This document shows, in pieces, positions 1 to 7,964 of a stretch of DNA of 64,000 nucleotides. The position numbers and the translations under genes were made by a program. Where the stretch lies: the NCBI RefSeq assembly GCF_036417845.1, contig NC_089981.1, positions 20,480,001-20,544,000 on the forward strand. The letters run 5' to 3'. The DNA is from Apteryx mantelli (Eukaryota; Chordata; Aves; Apterygiformes; Apterygidae). How positions within the stretch are numbered: position 1 is the stretch's first letter; each line of letters opens with the position of its first letter. A model generated the notes under the pieces. It did no database searches, was not told where the DNA came from, and was given only the letters and a program-made list of their open reading frames with translations.

Positions 1-196
<196 letters not shown>

Positions 197-248
197 TCAG
201 CTCTTCTGCCCTAGCAGCCCGTCTGGGGGAGCAGGGCACCGCAGCCCC

Positions 249-256
249 TTTATATA
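249..256 (-). promoter_or_regulatory. IFITM5: TATA box of IFITM5
   Basis: On the minus strand the sequence reads TATATAAA, a textbook TATA box, 74-81 bp upstream of the IFITM5 ATG. This predicts transcription starting near position 220-225 and a 5' UTR of about 45-50 bases. A second TATATAAA on the plus strand at about 289-296 has no plus-strand gene after it and is probably incidental. Confidence 0.7.
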
Positions 257-1600
257 GGCCCTGCCTCCGGCACGGGCTCGTCTTCTCTATATATAAACCA
301 GAGAAATTACAGCCCTGCCTGGGCTGTGGTTATCAGAAATGCTTGGCTGGGAGCTAGGAGAAACACAACTTGGCCTTGCAAGCCTGCCTCCCCCCTGCAA
401 GCGTATAGGCAGTGGCTTTTTATATTCAGCCTTCCTCCCAGAATGAGAGTCACAAACTGCTCCAGCCCGCGTCCGTGGCAGGGCTGGGCAGAGGGACGCG
501 TCCTCAGGGAGAAGCTGAATGCCCAAGGAATCGACAGGAGGGATCCGCGGGAAAACTTGCAACAGGCGATCGGCAGCCACGCAGCCGAGAGCATCCTTTC
601 CAGCCTCTCCGCCCGTTGCTGGGGCTTTGCATTAGCCCGGATAGAAAGGTCAGCACAGGTCTTTCACCTGGGCTGTGGATGCACCAAACGGGACCGGTAC
701 CCGGAGGAGCGGACGCCAGACAGATCCTCCGTGCCAGGCCTGCCAAGGAAGTCGCATCTCGCGTGGTCCTGTTGTGACCCCGGATTGACACCTTCAGCGC
801 GTGCAGGTGCTGTTTGGCGTGGACAACCTCATGCTCGCAGCCAGCTCAGACCACAGGAGCAGAACTACGTGCTGAGCAGCGAGGGTTTCCTGCCCATTAG
901 CTAGCGCTGTTAGCATCGAGAGGGCTTTGCGGTTCCCAGGCCAAGCGATCACCGTCGCAAGAGCGTCTAGCGAACAATGTCCTGTATTGTTGGCAGAAAT
1001 GCTGCTGTTCAGAAACACCCGCTGCTGAGGAAGCCTTCGGCTCAGGTAGATCTGACCGCTGTTCCTACAGCACCTGGGCTATCGGTGCTTGGGGCTGCTA
1101 AGGGCTGTTAAAAGCTCTACACTTTTTTTCCCCCCCCCCTTAGAGATAGCATTAAGTGGGAAGTCAACTCTAAAACAGCGAGGCGCTACTTCTGGTGAAG
1201 CCCTACGCAATACCCTGGCGGTGGAAGGAGATGGGGCTTTGCAAGAGGAGGGGGTGCATATTGCCAGAAAAGCCCAAGGGGTATTTTTTCCTTCTGCCAT
1301 TCCTAGGTCTTGAGGAAGAAGCGCTTATCCCGGGCCTGGAAGAGAGGCGCAGGCTGGGAGTGTGCTGCGGCAGGGCAGGTTCCCCGGTTATTAAAAGCCC
1401 CCGTTCCCTGTTGGGACCCTGGAACGGGTGGAAGCGTTCAGGGGTGGTGGATAACGGGGTGAGGAGCTTCTCGTCGCTCCTGGGTCTCTCAGGGCATCCC
1501 GGGCGTCTCCCCCCTCCCCGTGTCCCAGCCGGTCTCCCCGCGGGTCCTCGTCTTCTCCGTGGGCTGTGAATAAAAAGCCAGGCACCAGGTTTTGCGGGAA
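257..1600. other. Intergenic, IFITM5 to IFITM2-like; no gene seen
   Basis: This stretch separates the start of IFITM5 from the 3' end of the next IFITM gene. It holds several short reading frames on both strands, none with a recognisable protein signature. A short T/C-rich run lies near 1120-1140. I see no repeat family or RNA gene. Confidence 0.5.
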
Positions 1601-1602
1601 GC

Positions 1603-1608
1603 TTTATT
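1603..1608 (-). terminator. Poly(A) signal of the IFITM2-like gene
   Basis: The minus strand reads AATAAA here, 322 bp beyond the IFITM2-like stop codon. It is the first canonical signal downstream and implies a 3' UTR of about 340 bases. Confidence 0.6.
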
Positions 1609-1929
1609 TGTGACCTGCAAGTGCGTTGCAACCGGGTTAAACACCAGTGCGGCCGGGAGAGCCGGTCCCCTCCCTGGTGAAGAACGGGGCGCCGGAAGCA
1701 GCCGCCCAGCACGGCCTTTAAAGCCGTATCCAAACTCTTCGGTCTGTTCCGGGGTGCAGGCAGCGAGGAGGCAGCGCCTTGCCGGAGCTCGGCCCCCCTT
1801 TCCCCCGTGCTGGGGCGGCAGCGGGGCCCCGGCGCTCTCTCGGGGAAGACGAGCTCCTTGCTTAGCAGCGGGAGGGCAGCAAGCGGGGTCTGGTCCTCGA
1901 GGGGGGCGAGCGGGGCCGCGTCAGGCCCC

Positions 1930-3114
1930 CTACCTCCACACGACGATGATGATGATCGCCACCATGGCCCCAGCCAGCAGCAGCGAGCTGATGATGTTCA
2001 GCGCCTTGGCCCGGGCGCCGTAGCGCCGCGCGGCCTCCAGGTCCCCCAACACCTTGCGGTCGCGGGCCTGCGGGGTGAAGCGGAAAGGCTCGGCAGGAGG
2101 AGCTGGACCCCCACCGAGGGCCCGCAGCGGGCCTGGGGGTCCAGGGGCGGTTATGGGGTTTGGCCCAGCTGGGGTGGCCGCCAGGTGGTGCTGGGGCCTC
2201 GTGGATGCGCAGCGCCGGGGGAAAGAGGGGAATTTGCCCTGGGCGTGGGCCTGCCAGGACCAGCACGTGGGTACCGGCCACGGGCTGGGTCCGGGACCGG
2301 ATCGGGGGGTCCCGAGACAAGCTGGCATAGCGGCACAGGGACATGGGGTCCCAGGTCGGGGGAGGATCAGGTCAGGCTGGCTTGGAGGGACCGGATCAGG
2401 GGGACCCGGTTGGGCTGAGTCGGGGGGTGCTGGGTTGGGTGGGCTTGGAGGAACCAGATCGGAGGATCCCGGTCACGGTGGGTTTGGGGCAGAGGATCGG
2501 GGGGTCCCGGCCAGATGGGGCTGGAGGACTGGATCGGGAAGTCCCGGTCAGGCTGGCCCTGGGGGACCGGATCAGGGAGTCCTGGCTGGGGTGGATCTGG
2601 GGGCCACAACAGGGGTCCTGGTAGGACAAGCTCTGGCGACCAGCTTAGGGAGTCCCGGTTGGGCCAGCTCTGGGGTCCAGGTCAGGGCTCCTGGCTGGGC
2701 TGAGTCTGGGGCACCAGACTGGGGGCTCCCAGCCGGGCCGGGTCTGAGGACCAGCTCAGGGAGTCCCAACTGGGCAGGGATCCCAGTTGGGCCAGGTCTG
2801 GGGACCAGATTGGGGCTCCCGGCTGGGCTGGGTCTAGGGCACCAGATCGGGGGCTCCCGGTCGGACCGGCTCTGGGGCAGCGGCTCGGGGGCTTGGGTGC
2901 CGGTCGGGGCTGTGGGGCCGCAGCTCACCTTGATGGAGAAGATGAGGGCAGGGAAGCAGAGGCAGCCCAGGTAGGAGAAGCCCTGGCCCAGCAGCGCGTT
3001 GAAGAGGGACCAGAGGATGAAGTCGCGGGGCCCCCCGTCGGGGCCGGCGGCGTGGGGCCACCCCTGCTTGGGGGGCTGCAGTGGGATGCACGCGTCCGCC
3101 TGCCGGGGCTGCAT
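1930..3114 (-). CDS. Interferon-induced transmembrane protein, IFITM2-like
   Basis: Two coding exons, 3114-2929 (62 codons) and 2067-1930 (45 codons plus stop), joined in phase 0 by a GT-AG intron of 861 bp, give 107 residues. This is a CD225/dispanin protein: PRDFILWSLFN opens the intramembrane hairpin, [15 protein letters not shown] is the conserved cytosolic loop that the intron always splits, and the C-terminus is one transmembrane helix ending VVWR. Family members sit in plasma and endosomal membranes and block fusion of enveloped viruses. Two oddities stand out. The hairpin is about four residues longer than usual and has CLC (residues 51-53) instead of the adjacent Cys-Cys pair. The N-terminus has no tyrosine endocytosis motif, which suggests surface rather than endosomal location. 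The assignment to IFITM2 rests on my memory of chicken IFITM2 and on cluster order; it is certainly an IFITM. The intron is filled by a minisatellite. Confidence 0.88.
2290..2900. repeat. Minisatellite, about 37-38 bp unit, in IFITM2-like intron
   Basis: Degenerate tandem copies of a G-rich unit containing GGATCNGGGNGTCCCGG and GGCTGGG. The GTCC(C/T)GG core recurs at 2504, 2541, 2579, about 2615 and 2652. The repeat takes up most of the only intron of the IFITM2-like gene. It lacks stop codons over long stretches and so creates spurious reading frames on both strands. Confidence 0.8.
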
Positions 3115-3168
3115 GGCTGCGCCGGGGAGCCGAGCCGTTGCTGCCGCACGCGGAGGAGGAGGCGCAGC

Positions 3169-3182
3169 GGGAAACGAAACCC
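3169..3182. promoter_or_regulatory. ISRE-like motif upstream of IFITM2-like
   Basis: The plus strand reads GGGAAACGAAACCC, 55-68 bp upstream of the IFITM2-like ATG. It contains the IRF core AANNGAAA. Compared with the canonical ISRE (GGGAAANNGAAACT) the two GAAA half-sites are one base closer. The position suits an interferon-inducible promoter element, but function is inferred. Confidence 0.45.
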
Positions 3183-3504
3183 AGCCTCTGCTTCGCCCGC
3201 TGCATCTCCCAGACCTCCCCCCCACCCACCCCATCCTGTTGCAACTCCGGCCGGCGGCTGCACCCTTTCCTCGCGACCGGCGCCGGCTGAATTAGGGACG
3301 TGCCAGCCCTGCTCCCGCCGGTGACGGGGGCGCGTGCCCGCCTGGCCCCCCGCGCCGTTTTGGGGTCGAAGCGGGTGATGGGGCGGCCAGCAGCTGCATG
3401 GGGCGGCTTTCGGGGAGCTGAGAGGGGACGCTCCGGGGTGGGGGGGACACGATGCATCCCGAAACGTGAGCGTGCGCCGTTTCCCAGGCAGGAACGGAGC
3501 AGTT

Positions 3505-3510
3505 TTATCC
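3505..3510 (-). terminator. Possible variant poly(A) signal of IFITM1-like gene
   Basis: The minus strand reads GATAAA, a known weak variant signal, about 60 bp after the IFITM1-like stop. No AATAAA was seen nearby. Confidence 0.35.
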
Positions 3511-3569
3511 AGCGGGAGTGGGGAAGGGCCGCTGGCGGGCCGAGCGGCCGGTGGGGACAGCCGGGGGCT

Positions 3570-4315
3570 CTACATGGTGTAATGCAGCGCTGGTATGTAC
3601 AGAAACAGCAGCACCACCGCGATGATGATGAGCAAGGTGCCGAGGATGGACGCCACGATGTTCAGGTGCTTGGCTATCGCCCCGTATTTGCTCGCCAACA
3701 GGGGCTGCTGGGCAATTTTTTCGTCTCTGGCCTGCGGAGAGGAGGAGGAGGAGGAAGGAGAGGGGAGTGAGACGAGAAGGACCCGAGGGGTCGGATCAGA
3801 AAACCCGTGTCTCTGCTGGAAAGGGTTCGCTCGAAAGCGCGCCCCGTAAGCGGCTATTTCTTATCTCGAGTACTAGTAAAGCATTAAACCCTTCCCGCGA
3901 GCCGCAAGCAAGGAAGGAGGCAGGAGCCGGGCCGGGAGCGGAGGCGGCACAAGCTCCCCGCGCCGGAGCTCGTATGGGGCTTGCTCAAGAGAGCAGAGCA
4001 GTGATTTAATGGGTCCTGCGGAAGGGGACCCGCAACCTGCCGGGCCTCCGAGCTGCCCGTCCCCGGGGCCCCGCCGAGCCCCACGTTTGCCCTCACCTTG
4101 ATGGAGAAGACGAGGGCGATGAAGGCCAGGCAGAGAGGGTTGCAGCAGAAGAAGGTGTTGAAGAAGGACCAGAGCACAAAGTCCCGCGGCTCCGGCCTGG
4201 GGCTGGGGGCCTCCACCCGGCCGAAAGCGGTGGCCGTGGGGTAAGGAGGGAAGGCCGCCCCGTGGTAGCCCCGGGGCGACATGTCGATGGTGACGGCGGA
4301 CGGGTAGTTGTCCAT
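3570..4315 (-). CDS. Interferon-induced transmembrane protein, IFITM1-like
   Basis: Coding exons 4315-4097 (73 codons) and 3731-3570 (53 codons plus stop) join in phase 0 across a 365 bp GT-AG intron to give 126 residues. PRDFVLWSFFN begins the CD225 hairpin, which contains FFCCNPLCL (palmitoylable cysteines) and ends FSIK; exon 2 starts ARDEKIA and forms a long C-terminal helix ending FLYIPALHYTM. The hydrophobic tail with late tyrosines and the MDNYPS N-terminus resemble chicken IFITM1 as I recall it. Expected role: membrane-resident restriction of enveloped virus entry. The hairpin is one residue longer than in mammalian IFITM1. Exon 2 departs from the usual ARDRK(V/M)xGD loop, a divergence shared with the chicken gene. 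A minus-strand CTATAA lies about 36 bp before the ATG, which would leave a very short 5' UTR if used. The exact one-to-one name is less certain than the family. Confidence 0.88.
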
Positions 4316-5563
4316 GGCGGCGAGGAGCCGGGGCGCCCGGGGCCACCTAGTTATAGGCGATAGATAAGAGGAGGGTTTGCCGGGGTGGAGCCGCGGGGAC
4401 GCCCGGACGACAGCGGGGACAGTTCCCACCTGCCGGGGCACGGCCATCGAGGTGCAAAGGGCGGCAGCGCCCTGCGCCGCGCTGGTGCCGGTGCCGGTGC
4501 CGGAGGGACATCCCGGCCGTTTCCGGGGGCGGCTTTCAGCAGGGCGAAGGGCTTTGAGGCCCCGATGCTTCGGAGACTGGCGCCGCGTCCCCTCCGGCAG
4601 CTTGGAGGGGGAGCGCGGGATTCGCCCAGGCAGGAGGCTGCGGGAAAAGTCCGGCTCAGCTGGCAGTGGTGGGGGCTGACTCATTTCCGATTGCCGCTCG
4701 TGTGAGCGGAGGGAGTTTTGGGAAGCTAATTGCCCTTTCCGCCCGGCACCGCCGGTCGATGCAGAGGCTGCGCAGCGCGAAACCAAACGGAGCCCTGGAG
4801 TTTTTCCAGAAAAAAAAACACCAAAAACACCCCCCAAACAGGTTTTCTGCCACTCGGCAGAGCGGGGGGGGTCAGTTTTCCATGTGGATGGTGGCAAGGG
4901 CATCGATCACCCGCTCTCGCTGCCCACTCAGTTTTTCCCGCCGTCCTGGCGGGTCGGTTTCCAGCTCGGAGGTGCCGGCACTTTTCGGTGCTGAGCCCAC
5001 GTGTTCCCTAAGCGGAAAGGGAGCTGAACGGCTAGCGATAAACGAAGCCACGTGGTCAGAGGGGGGACAAATATCCGTAGAGAGGGGGGAAGCGGGCGTG
5101 GGAAAGCCTGCAGTCCAGCAAAACCCGGCCGGGCCTTAGCCAAAAGTACGTCGGAGAGCGAGACGGGGCTGCTGCCGGCAGCGTGATGGGGAAGCGGTGC
5201 CAAACTCCCGAAAGATCAGGGTGACGTCTCGGAGCAGGGGTCTGCTGACCTTCGAAAAAATGCTCTTCAGCTAGACGGGGACTTTTAATCAAATTTCCTG
5301 CTCCGGGGCACGCGTTGGTTGCCCCATAGGCCGGCAGCGGATTAACGAAGCTGTTTGCAGCCGGGGCCGGAGGGGGACACGTGCCTGCTTGCTTTTACGG
5401 GAAGAAGAGCAGGAACTCAGGAATAAATGATTCACCAGGCCGACAGCGCCAGGGGTTCTGCAGCAAATAACGGCCGTGTTTTGTGGGAAGGGTTTCTGGC
5501 AGCTTACTCACGAGCGCCGATTCTTGGCAGGAGGCCCCGGTTCTTCGGGGGAAAAAGGAAGAA

Positions 5564-5599
<36 letters not shown>

Positions 5600-5881
5600 A
5601 AAAAGGAGGTGCCCCGTGCAGGGGGGTTGTTGCGCTCCCGCCAGGCCCCTCTGCCAAACCCTCGTGGGCGCCTGGGTCCAGCGGCCCCGTGCATCCCCCG
5701 CGCGGCCCCCGCGCACCCCCCCCCACGCCGCTCGGTGTATTTTGGCAGGGAAAGGGGGGGAAATGATAATTTTTAACCCGCTTCCGCCCAGGCGGGAAGC
5801 GGTGGGAGGTTCTGCCGCGCAGGTCCCGGGCTGTGGCCACAGAAAAAAAAGCCAAGGCGTGAGAAAAACATGAAAGAAACT
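4316..5881. other. Intergenic, IFITM1-like to IFITM3-like
   Basis: No gene is seen. The stretch includes an AP-1 consensus TGACTCA (4677-4683), a GCGAAACCAAACGG element (4777-4790) that looks like an ISRE with one base missing, and a GAAA microsatellite. Open frames here lack protein signatures. Confidence 0.5.
5561..5604. repeat. (GAAA)n microsatellite
   Basis: About nine near-perfect GAAA units flanked by A/G-rich sequence. It produces low-complexity Lys/Glu/Arg frames on the plus strand and Phe/Leu/Ser frames on the minus strand, which are not genes. Confidence 0.95.
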
Positions 5882-5887
5882 TTTATT
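5882..5887 (-). terminator. Poly(A) signal of IFITM3-like gene
   Basis: The minus strand reads AATAAA, 295 bp beyond the IFITM3-like stop. It is the first canonical signal downstream of that gene. Confidence 0.65.
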
Positions 5888-6181
5888 GGAGCAGCATATT
5901 TTCACAGACCAAGGTGCTTCTCCTCCTCGGGACTAGATTTACAGGCACTGGGTGCTACTACAGACCCCCCCCCCGTCCCCCCCAAGGCAAACCCCAGCCA
6001 AGCTGCAAGCAGAAAAGCAGATTTCTCTCCCCGTTACGACAGCGTTGCTCCTCGGGCGCCCATCTCCCATCCAACGAGGTGGACGGACGAGCGGGCGGGC
6101 GGCCGGAGCGGGAAGTGGGATGCTCCGGAGGCGGCGAGAGGAAGGCGAGTGCGGGCGGGTGGGCGGGTGGCCGGCGTGGCG

Positions 6182-6689
6182 CTAGGTGCCGCCGGGGAAG
6201 CCCAGGTCGTGCTGCTCCTGGTGGTACCAGCTCACGGCCGTGATGACGCCCGTGGCCAGCAGGATGACGATGAGGACGACGGTCAGGATGCTGAGCAGCA
6301 GCGTCGTGATGTTGAGGCACTTGGCGGTGGAGCCGTAGCTGAGGGCGCCGCTGTAGTCACCGAGGACTTTGCGGTCCCTAGACTGGAGCGGGGGGACACA
6401 CACGAGCGGGGTCAGCGCCGAGGGGTCCAGGCGGGGGGCGCCGGTGCCCCAGGGCCCCCTCCGCGGCGGCTCCCACCTTGATGGAGAAGACAAGCGCCAG
6501 GAAGCCGAGGCAGCAGAAGTTGGCGTAGAGGCTGCTGCAGAGCGACCAGGCGAGGTGGTCGCGGGGCGGCGGCTCGGCCGGCGGCAACGGCACGGCCACG
6601 GCGCCCCGCGGCAGCACCTCCATGTCGTGACCCTCCTTGAGCACCTCGTAGGGCGGCAGCGCCGAGCCCGCGCCGCGCGCCCCCTCCAT
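6182..6689 (-). CDS. IFITM3: Interferon-induced transmembrane protein, IFITM3-like
   Basis: Coding exons 6689-6477 (71 codons) and 6382-6182 (66 codons plus stop) join in phase 0 over a 94 bp intron, the shortest in the cluster, to give 137 residues. [28 protein letters not shown] and [21 protein letters not shown] follow chicken IFITM3 almost residue for residue as I remember it. The Cys-Cys pair (residues 59-60) is the expected palmitoylation site. PPYEVL near residue 14 fits the YxxPhi endocytosis signal that sends human IFITM3 (YEML) to endosomes, where it blocks virus fusion. The C-terminal helix is followed by a hydrophilic tail ending GFPGGT. The start is the ATG at 6689; the frame stays open further upstream through a Pro/Leu-coding repeat, but without an ATG. 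An ISRE-like motif lies about 165 bp upstream. In birds this is the best-studied antiviral IFITM. Confidence 0.93.
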
Positions 6690-6707
6690 GCCTCGGCCCT
6701 CGGGACG

Positions 6708-6779
6708 CCGCCGCGGCGGCAGCGGCGGCAGCGGCGGCAGCGGCGGCGGCAGCAGCGGCGGCAGCGGCGGCGGCGGCAG
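6708..6779. repeat. GGC/AGC trinucleotide-type repeat in 5' region of IFITM3-like
   Basis: A run of GGCAGC/GGC units directly upstream of the IFITM3-like ATG (from about 20 bp). It probably lies in the 5' UTR or core promoter. In the IFITM3 frame it would read as Pro/Leu, but there is no ATG to start it. Confidence 0.85.
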
Positions 6780-6850
6780 GGGCAAAAGCAGGAGCAGGGG
6801 CAGGAGGAGGAGCCCGGCGCCGCCCCCCCGCCCCCCCGGCCCCCGCCCGC

Positions 6851-6864
6851 GGTTTCATTTCCCG
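6851..6864. promoter_or_regulatory. ISRE-like motif upstream of IFITM3-like
   Basis: The plus strand reads GGTTTCATTTCCCG; its complement contains GGGAAATGAAACC, an IRF core (AANNGAAA) with half-sites one base closer than in the canonical ISRE. It is about 165 bp upstream of the start codon and next to GC boxes. Interferon control is inferred from the family. Confidence 0.5.
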
Positions 6865-6914
6865 ATGGGCGCCTAGGGGCTGCCCCGCCTGCGGCCGCGC
6901 TCGCGGCGCGGTGG

Positions 6915-7930
6915 CTCCGCTCCGCGTGGGGCTCGGCGTGGGGCCCTGCTCCACGTGGGGCTCAGTGCGGGGCTGCCCTGGGCATGGGGCTCTGCTCGGC
7001 GTGGGGCTCCGCTCGGCGTGGGGCACTCCTCGGCGAGGGGCTCTGCTCCACGTGGGGCTCACTGCGTGGTTCCACTCGGCATGGGGCTCAGCGTGGGGCT
7101 CTGCTCCGTGTGGGGCTGCACTCAGTGTGGGGCTCCCCTTGGTGTGGGGCTCCACTTGGCATGGGTCTCAGTGTGGGGCTCTGCTCCATGTGGGGCTCAG
7201 CGTGGGGCTGCGCTGGGCATGGGGCTGCGCTGGGCATGGGGCTCCACTCAGCATCAGGCTCAGTGTGGGTCTCTGCTCAGCATGGGGCTCCTCTTGGTGT
7301 GGGGCTCCACTCGGCATGGGGCTCTGTGGGGCTCTGCTCTGCGTGGGGCTCAGCGTGGGGCTCCGCTCAGCATAGGGCTGCACTCAGTGTGGGGCGCTCC
7401 TCAGCGAGAGGCTCCGCTCCACATGGGGCTCAGCGTGGGGCCCTGCTCCGTGCGGGGCTCAGTGTGGGGCTCCACTTGGCATGGAGCTCAGTGTGGGGCT
7501 CCACTCCATGTGGGGCTCACTGTGGGGCTCCATTCGGCATGGGGCTCAGTGTGGGGCTCTGCTCCACGTGGGGCTCCACTCAGCAGGGGGCTGCACTCAG
7601 TGTGGGGCTCCCCTTGGTGTGGGACTCCACTTGGTGTGGGGCTCAGGATGGGGATCTGCTCCATGTGGGGCTGTGCTGGGCATGGGGCACCACTCAGCAT
7701 GGGGCTCAGTGTGGGGCTTCCCTCGGTGTGGGGCTCAGCGTGGGGCTCCACTCAACATGGGGCTCAGTGTGGGGCTCTGCTCCACGTGGGGTTCAGCGTG
7801 GGGCTCCGCTTGGTGTGGGGCTGCCCTGGGCAAGGGGCTGCTCTGGACGTGGGGCTCAGCGTGGGGCTCCGCTCCGTGTGGGGCTCGGCGTGGGGCCGCG
7901 CTCAGCGCAGGGTTTGGCCTGGCGCCCCGC
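6915..7930. repeat. Minisatellite with 17 bp and 12 bp units (GTGGGGCTC core)
   Basis: About 1 kb of tandem GTGGGGCTC-containing units. Neighbouring cores are mainly 17 bp apart (for example 7093, 7110, 7127), with interspersed 12 bp units of the form GTGGGGCTCAGY. The array lies directly behind the IFITM3-like promoter. The plus strand almost lacks stop codons, which creates open frames of 450 to 640 codons with Gly/Trp/Val/Leu repeats; these are not credible proteins. Frequent GGGG runs suggest possible G-quadruplexes. Confidence 0.9.
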
Positions 7931-7953
7931 TGGGCGTGGGGCGGGCGCCCGGC

Positions 7954-7964
7954 AGTTTCGTTTC
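7954..7964. promoter_or_regulatory. ISRE-like motif at distal edge of the minisatellite
   Basis: AGTTTCGTTTC (complement GAAACGAAACT) has the same one-base spacing as the two motifs nearer the IFITM genes. It is 1.27 kb upstream of IFITM3-like, just past the repeat array. It could be a displaced promoter or enhancer element, or chance. Confidence 0.35.

Noticed and set aside
287-904. Overlapping frames upstream of IFITM5 as a further IFITM-like gene
   Set aside because: None contains a CD225 motif or the conserved FSIK-donor signature found in the other three complete members.
5551-5605. GAAA repeat as a multiple IRF-binding element
   Set aside because: IRF half-sites need GAAA spaced by six bases; the four-base period of this microsatellite does not fit.
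6690-6785. Possible N-terminal Pro/Leu extension of the IFITM3-like protein
   Set aside because: The frame is open but starts with TTG rather than ATG, and the segment is a GGC/AGC repeat. The chicken protein starts at the position of the ATG at 6689.
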